From: Micromonospora saelicesensis
GTDB lineage: Bacteria; Actinomycetota; Actinomycetes; Mycobacteriales; Micromonosporaceae
Reading direction: 5' to 3'
Assembly: GCF_900091575.1 (NCBI RefSeq)
Contig: NZ_FMCR01000010.1
Coordinates: 173,561 to 237,560, forward strand
DNA length: 64,000 nucleotides
The notes beneath the pieces were generated by a model. It was not told the origin of the DNA, searched no databases, and was given only the letters and a program-made list of their open reading frames with translations. How positions within the stretch are numbered: position 1 is the stretch's first letter; each line of letters starts with the position of its first letter. The position numbers were made by a program, and so were the translations under genes. Of this stretch, positions 1 through 8,225 are shown in pieces.

Positions 1-109
1 GGCCGGGGCGGGACCCGGACGGTCGGGTGCCGGCCCAGCGGCGCCCCGGGTGGCTGCGCCGGGGCGGCTCGGTGCCGCCGGGGTGAGCCGCTCTGTCGTT
101 GGTGGACAT
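1..109 (-). CDS. N-terminus of an unidentified protein, cut by the window edge
   Basis: An open frame reads leftwards from an ATG at 109-107 to the window edge, about 36 codons. It begins MSTNDRAAHPGGTEPPRR and is rich in Pro, Arg and Gly. The start is supported by a GGGGGAA purine run just upstream and by an intergenic stretch (110-214) separating it from the next gene on the same strand. No domain can be recognised in this fragment. It could be the disordered N-terminus of a membrane or regulatory protein, or a chance frame in GC-rich DNA. Confidence 0.4.
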   Translation of the reverse strand, partial: MSTNDRAAHPGGTEPPRRSHPGRRWAGTRPSGSRPG

Positions 110-214
110 CGTTCCCCCGTTCGTGGCGCGCGTTCGCACCGTCCCCCTGTCAACGAGGACCGACGCCTCGGCGACGCTGTCGGGCACCGGATCGAATCGT
201 CAACCGGGCCGGTT

Positions 215-931
215 TCACATGCCTCGTCGGGGCAGCGGCAGGTGACCGGGGAGCAGATCGGGGGCGAGGGTCACCCCGGCGGCGCGCAGCGCCCCGATCA
301 ACGTGTTCTGCACGAGGTACGAATCCGGAAGCTGCCAGCGCGCCTGCTCCGGGGCGACCGCCCAACGGACCGTGCCCTCCGGCAGCCGGGTGGGCGGCGC
401 GGGAATCCACGAGCCCGGCCCGTGCCGGACCACGTGGAAGCAGTGCTCCAGCTCCGGCCGCAGCGGATCGCCGGGGCGGACCAGGAACATCCACCGCCCG
501 GTGGGCGTGACCAGCACCGGCCCGCGTACGCCGGTGCCGGCCGGGTGGATCTGGACCGCGTCGAGCACGTGCCGGCCGAGGTGGGCGGGCACCTCCAGCA
601 CGTCGAAGGCCCGGCCGGTGGGCAGCAACACCCCGTGTGGTCGGCTCCGCCACCAGGTCGCCACCCGGGCCGGGTCGGCGCTGGCGGCCAGCTCCCAGTT
701 CTCCAGGGCGGGGTGGCAGCCCACTGTGGGACAGCCGGCCCGGCCGCAGACGAAGCGGCTGCGGGCCAGACAGGCACCCGGGGTGACCTCCCAACCGTGT
801 ACGGCGTACCGGATGGCGACCCGGCGCAGCCGGACCCGCTCCAGCGGCGACAGTTCGGCAACGCGCGGTACGACATTCCCCCACATGTGTGCCAACTCCT
901 CTCGTCGGGCCCGGCGTTCGCCAGGTCGCAT
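215..931 (-). CDS. Bifunctional DNA primase/polymerase-like (prim-pol N-terminal type) protein
   Basis: 238 aa starting at the ATG of MRPGERRARREELAHMW; the frame is open further upstream, but that extension has a different composition and crosses the divergent promoter region. The layout, with a VAIRYAVHGWEVTPGA block near residue 40, a Cys-rich CGRAGC..GCHP stretch, and the W-R-S-RPHGVLLPTG block, matches the small actinobacterial proteins annotated as bifunctional DNA primase/polymerase. The family assignment is from memory. A full primase or helicase part is absent, so a replication role is not implied. It is divergent from the XRE regulator at 1135, with two palindromes between them. XRE regulator, flavoprotein and prim-pol protein recur together in related genomes, suggesting a shared unknown function. 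Confidence 0.72.
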   Translation of the reverse strand: MRPGERRARREELAHMWGNVVPRVAELSPLERVRLRRVAIRYAVHGWEVTPGACLARSRFVCGRAGCPTVGCHPALENWELAASADPARVATWWRSRPHGVLLPTGRAFDVLEVPAHLGRHVLDAVQIHPAGTGVRGPVLVTPTGRWMFLVRPGDPLRPELEHCFHVVRHGPGSWIPAPPTRLPEGTVRWAVAPEQARWQLPDSYLVQNTLIGALRAAGVTLAPDLLPGHLPLPRRGM

Positions 932-982
932 GTCGAGCACCGTCACTGCCGTAACCCACGATCGTTGAGGTTGACGAACGGC

Positions 983-1033
983 TCGTGCAACTTGCACGAA
1001 AAGTACGAGGACTGGCTGTACGGCTGACGTACA
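983..1033. promoter_or_regulatory. Two palindromes in the divergent promoter region (candidate operators)
   Basis: TCGTGCAACTTGCACGA (983-999) is a perfect 17-bp palindrome around a central C. TGTACG-N5-CGTACA (1017-1033) is a second perfect inverted repeat. Both lie between the divergent primase/polymerase-like gene (start 931) and the XRE regulator (start 1135). The natural inference is autoregulation by that XRE protein. Confidence 0.55.
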
Positions 1034-1134
1034 TCCTGTGCGACCAGGCAAAACCTGAAAGTGAACGGCAGTCGCCGCACCCGCGGACATCGCCCCGACT
1101 CGATTGGTCGTCGGTGGCAGGGGAGGATGGGGAG

Positions 1135-2364
1135 ATGGACGAGCTACCCATAGGACGGCGAGTTGCCTACTGGCGGGGGCGACGCAAGATGTCGCAGCAG
1201 GTCTTCGCGGACCGGCTGGGCAAGTCCAAGAGCTGGGTGGACAAGGTCGAACGCGGCGTCCGGCGGTTGGACAAGTTCTCCGTCCTCTACGAGATCGCCG
1301 ACATCCTCCAGATGGACGTCCAGCTGCTGATGGGCAAGGATCCGGAGCGGCGCGCCGACGCCCTCAACTGCATCGACCAGGTCGAGGTGCAGGAGATCCG
1401 GGCGGCGCTGGAACGCTACGACTCGATGAGCGCGTACTTCGACGCGGCGCCGTACCCGCCGCCGATGGACGACATGCGCAAGGCCGTCAACCACGCCTGG
1501 CTCACCTACCAGTACGGCCGCTACGGGATGCTCACCCGGGCGCTGCCGAAGCTGCTGCGCGACGCCCAGGCGGCCGACGCCGCCTACGGCGGTGAGCAGG
1601 CCGCCGAGGCGGCCCACCTGCTCGGCCAGGTCTACCAGATCGCCTCCTCGGTGCTGCGCAAGCTCGGCGAGTGCGAGCTCGCCTGGTTGGCCGCCGACCG
1701 GTCGATGGCGGTGGCCCAGCGGGCCGACGACCCGCTGCTCGCCGGGATCGCCACCACCCGGGTGTGCAACGCCCTGGTCGCGATGGGGCGGGCCCGCCCC
1801 GCGCTGGAGCTGAACGTCCAGATCGCCAACCGGCTGGCGCCGGGTGGGAGCAACGAGGTCTCGCCGGCCCGCCTCTCCGTCTACGGGATGCTGCTGCTCC
1901 AGGGGGCGATGGCGGCGTCCCGCATCGGTGACTCGGCCAGCGTCGACGACCTGATCAACTGCGCGCAGGAGGCCGCCACCCTGCTCGGCGGCGACCACAA
2001 CCACTACTGGACGTCGTTCGGCCCGACCAATGTCGAGCTGCACCGGGCCGCAGCCGCGGTGGAGCTTGGCGACGGGGGGCGGGCCGTGGAGGTGCACCAG
2101 CTGCGCATCGCGGAGCCCGCCTTCAACGCGCTGCTGCCCGAGCGCCGCGCCCACCACCTGCTCGACATCGCCCGCGGGTACGCCCAGATAGGCGACGTGG
2201 CGAACGCCGGCGAGATGCTGCTGCTCGGTGATCGGCTCGCCCCGTCGGAGATCCGCTGCCGGCCGATCGCGCACGAGGTGATGTCCGACATCCTCCGTCG
2301 CACACGTGGTGCGCCGCCTTCTCCGGTAGCGGAGTTGGCTGAGCACATGGGAGTAGGGGTATGA
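1135..2364 (+). CDS. XRE-family transcriptional regulator with TPR-like C-terminal region
   Basis: 409 aa. Residues about 8-65 form a cro/C1-type helix-turn-helix (YWRGRRKMSQQVFADRLG followed by KSWVDKVERG). The remaining 330 residues are helical, alanine- and leucine-rich repeats typical of TPR-containing actinobacterial regulators. The ATG at 1135 was chosen because a GGGGAGGATGGGGAG run precedes it and the HTH follows directly; the frame itself is open from 985. It lies 16 bp before the flavoprotein gene and probably forms an operon with it. Likely DNA targets are the two palindromes upstream (inference). The ligand sensed by the repeat domain is unknown. Confidence 0.85.
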   Translation: MDELPIGRRVAYWRGRRKMSQQVFADRLGKSKSWVDKVERGVRRLDKFSVLYEIADILQMDVQLLMGKDPERRADALNCIDQVEVQEIRAALERYDSMSAYFDAAPYPPPMDDMRKAVNHAWLTYQYGRYGMLTRALPKLLRDAQAADAAYGGEQAAEAAHLLGQVYQIASSVLRKLGECELAWLAADRSMAVAQRADDPLLAGIATTRVCNALVAMGRARPALELNVQIANRLAPGGSNEVSPARLSVYGMLLLQGAMAASRIGDSASVDDLINCAQEAATLLGGDHNHYWTSFGPTNVELHRAAAAVELGDGGRAVEVHQLRIAEPAFNALLPERRAHHLLDIARGYAQIGDVANAGEMLLLGDRLAPSEIRCRPIAHEVMSDILRRTRGAPPSPVAELAEHMGVGV

Positions 2365-2380
2365 GCGCGGAGCCGGTCTG

Positions 2381-2953
2381 ATGGCCGGTGCAGCGCACAA
2401 CAGCGGGCACCGCGAGGTGCTCTACGTCATCGCCTGCGGTTCGCCGCTGGCCCGGCACGTCGGTCGTCTGGTCGACCTCGCCCAACAGGACGGTTGGGAC
2501 GTCTGCGTGATCACCACGCCGGACGGCGCGAAGTTCATCGACCAGTCGGCCCTGATTCGGCAGACCGGCCACCCGGTGCGGACGCACTACAAGAACCCCG
2601 GTGACCCGGACGTGCTGCCGCCCGCCGACGCGATGATCGTCTGCCCGGCCACCGTCAACACGGTCAACAAGTGGGCGGCCGGGATCACCGACACGTTGGC
2701 GCTCGGGCTGCTGGTCGAGGCCCAGGGCAAGGGCGTCCCCATCGTGGCGGTGCCGTACACCAACGCGGCGATGGCCTGCCACCCGGCGTTTCGTGCCGGG
2801 GTGGCCCGGTTGGCCGAGTGGGGGGTCACGGTGCTCTTCGGCGACGATGTGATCGCTCTGCACCCGCCCGGGACGGGGGAACAGCACCTGCACGCCTTCC
2901 CCTGGGCGATGCCGCTGGCCGCATTGCAGACCGTCTCCTGGACCGCCGCCTAG
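2381..2953 (+). CDS. Flavoprotein of the HFCD/PPC-decarboxylase-like family
   Basis: 190 aa. The N-terminal VLYVIACGSPLARHVGRLVDLAQ and the central ADAMIVCPATVNTVNKWAAGI block match the Rossmann-like FMN-binding fold of HFCD proteins (the DFP/CoaC, EpiD and UbiX superfamily). The CPAT-N-KWAAGI-D-L block is the flavin-binding signature that usually surrounds the active-site Asn. The ATG at 2381 follows the regulator stop by 16 bp. Within actinobacteria such stand-alone flavoproteins accompany an XRE regulator; their substrate is not known. A pantothenate-pathway role is unlikely because the CoaB half is missing. Confidence 0.82.
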   Translation: MAGAAHNSGHREVLYVIACGSPLARHVGRLVDLAQQDGWDVCVITTPDGAKFIDQSALIRQTGHPVRTHYKNPGDPDVLPPADAMIVCPATVNTVNKWAAGITDTLALGLLVEAQGKGVPIVAVPYTNAAMACHPAFRAGVARLAEWGVTVLFGDDVIALHPPGTGEQHLHAFPWAMPLAALQTVSWTAA

Positions 2954-3021
2954 CGCGTCCGGCAGATCTTCCAACCGACGCGGCCGGGCCGGGTGTCACC
3001 GCCCGGCCGCCCCGACGCCGG

Positions 3022-3038
3022 TAAGCTGGCCCGCCGTG
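3022..3038 (+). promoter_or_regulatory. Candidate -10 box for leaderless nif3-like mRNA
   Basis: TAAGCT at 3022-3027 fits the actinobacterial TANNNT -10 consensus and ends 8 nt before the GTG start at 3036. Transcription would then begin at or next to the start codon, giving a leaderless mRNA. No Shine-Dalgarno sequence is visible. The inference rests on spacing only. Confidence 0.5.
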
Positions 3039-3908
3039 AGCACAAGCGGATCCGCCCCCACAGTCAGCGACGTGGTGGCCGCGCTGGAACGGCGCTTTCC
3101 GCCGGTCTGGGCGGAGGAGTGGGACCGGGTGGGCCTGGTGCTCGGCGAGCCGGCCACCCCGGTCCGCCGGGTGCTCTGCGTGGTCGACGTGGTGCCCGAG
3201 ACGGTCGACGAAGCCCTCGCCGCCGACGCGGACATGATCGTCTCGCATCACCCGTTGCTGCTGCGCGGGGTGTCCTCGGTCGCCGCGACGACCTTCAAGG
3301 GGCGGATCATCCACCAGTTGATCCGGGCCGGGGTGGCGCTCTACGCGGCGCACACCAACGCCGACGTGGCCTCCCCGGGCGTCTCCGACGCCCTCGCCGC
3401 CCGCTTCGGGCTCACCGGTCTGCGCCCACTTCAACGACCCGCGCCCGGCTCGCCCGCCCACGGCGACGACAGGGGTTTCGGCCGGATCGGCGAGCTGCCC
3501 CAGCCGATGACCCTCGCCGAGCTGACCCGGCACGCGGCAGCGGTGCTCCCCGTCACGTCCTGGGGAGTTCGCGCGGCGGGGGATCCCGGGCGTATGGTTC
3601 GTACCCTCGCCGTCAGCGGCGGGTCGGGGGACAGCTTCCTCGGCGCCGCGACCGCCGCCGGGGTGGACGCGTTCCTCACCGCCGACCTGCGGCACCACCC
3701 GGCCGGCGAGCACCTCGCCGCCGATGGTCCCGCCCTGATCGACGCCGCCCACTGGGCGACCGAACGACCGTGGCTGGACGACCTGGCCGCCTTCCTCCGG
3801 GAGGCGCTGGACGTCGAGACGCTGGTGTCCGACCTGGACACCGACCCGTGGACCGTGCACGCCGCCGCACCCGCTGTGGACGACAAGGAGCCCGACCGTG
3901 AAGGCTGA
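3036..3908 (+). CDS. Nif3-like dinuclear metal center hexameric protein (NIF3/DUF34 family)
   Basis: 290 aa with a GTG start. Family features visible are WDRVGLVLG near the N-terminus, the metal-binding MIVSHHPLLLRG motif (residues about 68-80), the second-site block AAHTNADVASPGVSDALA, and the C-terminal ADLRHHPAGEH. Proteins of this family (GTP cyclohydrolase I type 2-like, YbgI/Nif3) form toroidal hexamers with a two-metal site; their physiological reaction is unsettled. The gene overlaps the following zinc ribbon gene by 11 bp, indicating translational coupling. The order nif3, zinc ribbon, RNase HI-phosphatase is conserved in actinobacteria, as in M. tuberculosis Rv2230c-Rv2228c. Confidence 0.92.
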   Translation: MSTSGSAPTVSDVVAALERRFPPVWAEEWDRVGLVLGEPATPVRRVLCVVDVVPETVDEALAADADMIVSHHPLLLRGVSSVAATTFKGRIIHQLIRAGVALYAAHTNADVASPGVSDALAARFGLTGLRPLQRPAPGSPAHGDDRGFGRIGELPQPMTLAELTRHAAAVLPVTSWGVRAAGDPGRMVRTLAVSGGSGDSFLGAATAAGVDAFLTADLRHHPAGEHLAADGPALIDAAHWATERPWLDDLAAFLREALDVETLVSDLDTDPWTVHAAAPAVDDKEPDREG

Positions 3909-4635
3909 CCCCAAGGTGCAGCGCCGCCTGCTCGACCTCCAGGCGATCGACACCAACCTCGCCCAGCTCGCCCACCGTCGGCGGTCGCTGCCCGAGCGGG
4001 CCGAGCTGGAGTCGCTGGCCCGGGAGTTGTCGTCGATGGAGGACGAGCGGGTCCGCGCCCAGGTGGCGGTGGACGACCTGGACCGGGACATCGCCCGGTT
4101 GGAGAAGGACGTCGAGCAGGTCCGGGCCCGCAAGGAGAAGGACGAGAACCGGCTCGCCGCCGGCACCGGCCCGGCCCGCGAGCTGGAGGCGCTCCAGCAC
4201 GAGCTGGTCTCGCTCAAGCGCCGCCAGGGCGACCTGGAGGACGCCGAGCTGGAGCTGATGGAGCAGCGGGAGACCGCGCAGGGCGTACTGGACGGCGTGG
4301 AGCAGCGGCTGGCCGAGACCCGGGACAAGCGGGCCGCGACCGAGCAGCGCCGCGACGAAGCGCTGGCCGAGATCGCCAAGGAGGAGGAGTTCAAGCGGGG
4401 CGCCCGTCAGCCGCTCGCCGCCGACCTCCCCAGCGATCTGGTCAACCTCTACGACAAGATCCGCGAGGACACCGGGTTGGGTGCCGCGCTGCTCACCGGG
4501 GGCCGCTGCGGCGGGTGTCGCCTGGACCTGTCCGGCGCCGACCTGGCCCGGATCCGCAAGGCAGCCCCCGACGACGTGGTCCGCTGCGAGGACTGCCGAC
4601 GGATCATGGTCCGCACCAACGAGTCGGGCCTGTAG
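3898..4635 (+). CDS. C4-type zinc ribbon domain protein with long coiled coil
   Basis: 245 aa from a GTG inside the end of the nif3-like gene. Residues 1-165 are highly charged heptad-rich sequence (ELVSLKRRQGDLEDAELELM and similar) and must form a long helical hairpin or coiled coil. The C-terminal 50 residues contain a C4 zinc ribbon (CGGC ... CEDC). This architecture is the bacterial CT398/HP0958-like family (zf-RING_7), implicated elsewhere in RNA binding or flagellar assembly; in actinobacteria its role is unknown. Its position just before the RNase HI gene points to nucleic-acid metabolism. It is very likely cotranscribed with its neighbours. Confidence 0.9.
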   Translation: MKADPKVQRRLLDLQAIDTNLAQLAHRRRSLPERAELESLARELSSMEDERVRAQVAVDDLDRDIARLEKDVEQVRARKEKDENRLAAGTGPARELEALQHELVSLKRRQGDLEDAELELMEQRETAQGVLDGVEQRLAETRDKRAATEQRRDEALAEIAKEEEFKRGARQPLAADLPSDLVNLYDKIREDTGLGAALLTGGRCGGCRLDLSGADLARIRKAAPDDVVRCEDCRRIMVRTNESGL

Positions 4636-4638
4636 GTC

Positions 4639-5820
4639 GTGGCGCCGCGCGTGGTCTCCATGGAGGCCGACGGTGGGTCCCGGGGCAACCCCGGCCCCGC
4701 CGGGTACGGCGCGGTGGTCCGCGACCCGGAGACCGGCGAGGTGCTCGCCGAACGCTCCGAGTCGCTCGGCACTGCCACCAACAACGTCGCCGAGTACCAG
4801 GGCCTGATCGCCGGGTTGACCGCCGCCGCCGAGCTGGGCGCCGCCGAGGTGGACGTCCGGATGGACTCCAAGCTGGTGGTCGAGCAGATGTGCGGCCGGT
4901 GGCAGATCAAGCACCCCGGCCTGCGCCCCCTCGCCGCCCAGGCCGCCGCGCTGGTGGGCCGGTTCAGCGCGGTCCGGTTCAGCTGGATTCCGCGCGAGCA
5001 GAACCGGCACGCCGACGCCCTCGCCAACGCCGCCATGGACGCCGCCGCGGGTCGTCCCCCGGCGACTGCGGCCCCCGCCCGTCCTGCGACGACGCCGGCT
5101 GCCGGCCAGCCCTCGACGACGCCCGCCGCCCCGATCATCGGCAGTGACCCGGCGACCGCGCCGGCCTCCTGGGAGCCACGGCCGACCTTCACCGCCACCC
5201 GGCTGATCCTGGTCCGGCACGGCGAGACCCCGTACACCGAGCAGCGGCGCTACTCCGGGCGCGGCGACGTGCCGCTCTCCGAGCGTGGCCGCGCCCAGGT
5301 CCGCGCCACCGGCACCCGGGTGGCCGAGCTGGCCCCGTCCGTCGCGGCCGTGCTCAGCTCACCGTTGTCCCGGTGTACGGCCACCGCGGCGTCGATCGCC
5401 GAAGCGCTCGGCGGCGACGTGCCGGTCCGCACCGAGGACGACCTGATCGAGTGCGACTTCGGCCAGTGGGAGGGGCGCACCTTCGCCGAGGTGCGCCAGC
5501 AGTGGCCTGGGGAGATGGACGCCTGGCTCGCCTCACCCCGGATCGCGCCACCGGGCGGGGAGTCGTTCACCCAGGTCGCCGAACGCGCGCACCGCGTCAT
5601 CTCGGGGCTGCTCACCGCGTACCCCGGTGAGACAGTGGTGGTCGTCTCGCACGTCTCGCCGATCAAGCTGATGCTGCGCGACGCCCTCGCGGCCGGCGAC
5701 GGTTTCCTGCACCGGCTCTTCCTGGACGCGGCCGGCATCTCGGTGCTCGACATGTGGCCCGACGGCGGCGTGGCAGTGCGCACTGTCAACGACACCGCCC
5801 ACCTCGCCAGCCTCGACTGA
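4639..5820 (+). CDS. Bifunctional RNase HI / acid phosphatase (CobC-like) fusion
   Basis: 393 aa from a GTG 3 bp after the upstream stop. Residues about 1-135 are RNase HI: MEADGGSRGNPGPAGYGAVV carries the first catalytic Asp, LAERSESLGTATNNVAEYQGL the Glu, VDVRMDSKLVVEQM the second Asp, and NRHADALAN the last. An Ala/Pro/Thr linker (about 137-183) leads to a histidine phosphatase domain with LILVRHGETPYTEQRRYSGRGD (RHG phosphohistidine motif) and VVVVSHVSPIKLML (second His). The same fusion is Rv2228c of M. tuberculosis, which has both RNase H and alpha-ribazole phosphatase-type activity. The predicted jobs are removal of RNA-DNA hybrids and a cobalamin-pathway dephosphorylation. Confidence 0.93.
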   Translation: MAPRVVSMEADGGSRGNPGPAGYGAVVRDPETGEVLAERSESLGTATNNVAEYQGLIAGLTAAAELGAAEVDVRMDSKLVVEQMCGRWQIKHPGLRPLAAQAAALVGRFSAVRFSWIPREQNRHADALANAAMDAAAGRPPATAAPARPATTPAAGQPSTTPAAPIIGSDPATAPASWEPRPTFTATRLILVRHGETPYTEQRRYSGRGDVPLSERGRAQVRATGTRVAELAPSVAAVLSSPLSRCTATAASIAEALGGDVPVRTEDDLIECDFGQWEGRTFAEVRQQWPGEMDAWLASPRIAPPGGESFTQVAERAHRVISGLLTAYPGETVVVVSHVSPIKLMLRDALAAGDGFLHRLFLDAAGISVLDMWPDGGVAVRTVNDTAHLASLD

Positions 5821-5911
5821 GCCGCCGCACCCTTCGTTGGTAGGGCCGGTCGGCCGCGCCGTTCGGCGCAGCCGGCCGGCCGTTCGGCGCAGCACCTTCC
5901 GAACGGGTCAG

Positions 5912-5925
5912 GTGACCGCCATCAC
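5912..5925. promoter_or_regulatory. Candidate CRP/GlxR-type binding site
   Basis: GTGACCGCCATCAC is GTGA-N6-TCAC, the symmetric core recognised by CRP-family regulators. It lies about 58 bp before the DUF3311 start, ahead of possible -10 boxes (TAGCCT at 5933, TTACAT at 5946). In corynebacteria GlxR controls uptake of acetate and related monocarboxylates, so cAMP-CRP control of this symporter operon is a reasonable inference. Confidence 0.45.
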
Positions 5926-5982
5926 AGAGTCGTAGCCTCCGGCCGTTACATCGAGAGCCACGACTCCCCGGAGGTGTGTCAG

Positions 5983-6225
5983 ATGGCTGCACCCGAACCG
6001 GAGGCGCCGCCCACGGCGCCGACCAGGGCTAAGGACCACAGCCCCTGGAACTGGTTGCTCTTCATCCCCATCGTGGTGCCGCTGATCCCGGCGTTCTTCA
6101 ATGGCGACTCGCCCCGGGTCTTCGGCTTCCCGCGCTTCTACTGGCTGCAACTGGCCTTCATCCTGCTCGGCGTCGGCACCACCACGTTGGTCTACCAGAT
6201 GACGAAGAAGCGGGGAGGCCGCTGA
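5983..6225 (+). CDS. DUF3311 small membrane protein, symporter partner
   Basis: 80 aa with two predicted membrane helices (WNWLLFIPIVVPLIPAFF and FYWLQLAFILLGVGTTTLVY) and a basic C-terminus. The ATG at 5983 has GGAGG 8 nt upstream; a GTG three codons earlier is less likely. Its TGA overlaps the ATG of the sodium:solute symporter gene (TGATG), so the two are translationally coupled. DUF3311 proteins are habitually encoded just before SSS-family permeases of the MctP type and presumably assist them, much as small DUF485 proteins accompany acetate permease ActP. Confidence 0.9.
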   Translation: MAAPEPEAPPTAPTRAKDHSPWNWLLFIPIVVPLIPAFFNGDSPRVFGFPRFYWLQLAFILLGVGTTTLVYQMTKKRGGR

Positions 6226-7877
6226 TGTGGCGCGACCATCTCACCGAGATCATCGTCTTCTCCCTGCTGTTCCTCCTGGTCAGCGTGATGGGCTTCGTGG
6301 CCGCGCGGTGGCGGGCACCGAAGGACATGGCGCACCTGGACGAGTGGGGGCTGGGCGGGCGCAGCTTCGGCGGCTGGATCACCTGGTTCCTGGTCGGCGG
6401 TGACCTCTACACCGCGTACACCTTCGTGGCGGTGCCGGCGTTGGTGTTCGGCGCGGGCGCGATGGGCTTCTTCGCCGTGCCGTACACCATCGTGATCTAC
6501 CCGTTGGTGTTCCTGGTGCTCTGCCGGCTCTGGTCGGTCTCGCACCGGCACGGCTTCGTCACCCCGGCGGACTTCGTTCGCAGCCGGTTCGACTCGCCGG
6601 TGCTGGCGCTGCTCGTCGCGATCACCGGCATCGTCGCCACCATGCCGTACATCGCGTTGCAGCTCGTCGGCATCGAGGCGGTGCTCAAGACGATGGGGGT
6701 GACAGGCGATAGCGCGCTGGCCCGGCACCTGCCGATCATCATCGCGTTCGCGATCCTGGCGGCGTACACGTACCAGTCGGGGCTGCGCGCGCCCGCGCTG
6801 ATCGCGTTCGTCAAGGACGCCCTGATCTACGTGGTGATCCTGGTCGCGGTGATCTGGCTACCGCAGAAGCTGGGCGGCTGGGGCAGCATCTTCGACGCCG
6901 CCGAGGCGAAGTTCCAGGCCACGGCGCAGAACCCGAACGATGGGATCCTGCTCAACGCCAACAACCAGCTCCAGTACGTCACCCTGGCGTTCGGCTCGGC
7001 GTTGGCGCTCTTCCTCTACCCGCACAGCATCACCGGCGTGCTGGCCAGCAGGAACCGCGACGTGATCAAGCGGAACATGTCGGCGCTGCCCGCGTACAGC
7101 CTGATCCTCGGATTGATCGCGCTGCTCGGCTACATGGCCATCGCGTCCGGGGTGAAGCCACTGCCCGGCGCCAAGGAAGGCACTGTCGACAACAACACCG
7201 TCGTGCCAGTGCTGTTCGACCAGCAGTTCCCGGACTGGTTCGCCGGCGTCGCGTACGCGGCGATCGGCATCGGCGCGCTGGTGCCCGCGGCGATCATGTC
7301 GATCGCGGCGGCGAACCTGTTCACCCGCAACATCTACAAGGAGTACCTGAAGCGGGACGCCTCTCCGGCCCAGGAGGCGAACGTCTCGAAGATCACCTCG
7401 CTGGTGGTGAAGGTCGGTGCGGTGGCCTGCATTGTCTTCCTCGACCCGCAGTTCTCCATCGACCTCCAGCTGATCGGTGGCGTGATCATCCTTCAGACGC
7501 TGCCGGCGGTGGCGCTGGGCCTCTACACCCGCTGGTTCCACCGCACCGGTCTGATCGTCGGCTGGGTGGCCGGCATGGGGCTGGGCATGTGGATGCTCTA
7601 CCAGGTGGCCAGCCCGACCCGGAAGCACTTCGGCGGCTCGGCGTTCCCGCTGTCGGAGTTCGGGTTCGACACCACCCGGACGATCTACGTCGGCATCGTG
7701 GCGGTGGCGGTCAACCTGGCCGTGGCGGCGCTGGTGACGCTGGCGCTGCGGGCCGCCAAGGTCGGGGAAGGAGTCGACGGCACCGAGCCGGACGACTACT
7801 TCGCCGACGAGGGCGACCCCCGGGTCACCCCGGGCACCGACCGCGACGCCGACTCGGCCCGCGAACCGGTCGCCTGA
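6225..7877 (+). CDS. Sodium:solute symporter family permease, MctP-like (monocarboxylate uptake)
   Basis: 550 aa with about 13 hydrophobic helices. LGGRSFGGWITWFLVGGDLYTAYTF near residue 45 and the GVLASRNRDVIKRN block near 270 are typical of SSS permeases, in the branch containing the Rhizobium MctP monocarboxylate transporter. Length and the DUF3311 partner fit that branch. The last 40 residues are acidic and cytosolic. The likely substrates are short monocarboxylates or amino acids (inference). A CRP-like site lies upstream of the operon. The gene ends at a convergent junction containing a large palindrome. Confidence 0.88.
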   Translation: MWRDHLTEIIVFSLLFLLVSVMGFVAARWRAPKDMAHLDEWGLGGRSFGGWITWFLVGGDLYTAYTFVAVPALVFGAGAMGFFAVPYTIVIYPLVFLVLCRLWSVSHRHGFVTPADFVRSRFDSPVLALLVAITGIVATMPYIALQLVGIEAVLKTMGVTGDSALARHLPIIIAFAILAAYTYQSGLRAPALIAFVKDALIYVVILVAVIWLPQKLGGWGSIFDAAEAKFQATAQNPNDGILLNANNQLQYVTLAFGSALALFLYPHSITGVLASRNRDVIKRNMSALPAYSLILGLIALLGYMAIASGVKPLPGAKEGTVDNNTVVPVLFDQQFPDWFAGVAYAAIGIGALVPAAIMSIAAANLFTRNIYKEYLKRDASPAQEANVSKITSLVVKVGAVACIVFLDPQFSIDLQLIGGVIILQTLPAVALGLYTRWFHRTGLIVGWVAGMGLGMWMLYQVASPTRKHFGGSAFPLSEFGFDTTRTIYVGIVAVAVNLAVAALVTLALRAAKVGEGVDGTEPDDYFADEGDPRVTPGTDRDADSAREPVA

Positions 7878-8074
7878 CCTCGGGTACGCCCGGGCGCCGA
7901 CGTCGGTCGGTGCTCGGGCGTACCTGTTCCGCGTGGCGGCCGTGTGGTGTCTCCGCCGGACGCTGTAGAGCTGATGTCACAGACGATTCAGGCGCAGCCT
8001 GGCCTCACCGATGGCCGTGGCGGGGCCTGGTGGGCTGGCGCCTCCGGCGGCCCGGGCCGGTTTTGCCGGCTTTG

Positions 8075-8161
8075 CCGCCAAGATCATGCTCGATCATTGT
8101 TGTAGTGGTGTCGGACCGCGCGGGATGCCACTACAACAAGGATCTTGCGCGATCTTGGCGG
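8075..8161. repeat. Dispersed nested palindrome, copy A (convergent junction)
   Basis: The outer arms CCGCCAAGATC (8075-8085) and GATCTTGGCGG (8151-8161) enclose inner arms TTGTTGTAGTGG (8097-8108) and CCACTACAACAA (8128-8139). The element sits between the convergent symporter and MarR genes. A second copy with the same layout and compensating base changes is at 56774-56851. It may act as a bidirectional terminator. Confidence 0.7.
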
Positions 8162-8189
8162 ATTCGGCGACGGGAGCCACGCCACCTGG

Positions 8190-8225
8190 CTGGGTTAGCG
8201 GGGGCGGCTGGGTTAGCGGGGGCGG
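8190..8225. repeat. 18-bp perfect tandem duplication at the MarR 3' end
   Basis: CTGGGTTAGCGGGGGCGG occurs twice head to tail (8190-8207 and 8208-8225). The second copy contains the MarR stop codon; the first is a silent 3' duplicate. Confidence 0.75.

Noticed and set aside
8075..8161. Palindrome considered as an IS end or MITE
   Set aside because: No target-site duplication could be identified around it and no transposase is nearby; a dispersed terminator-like repeat fits better.
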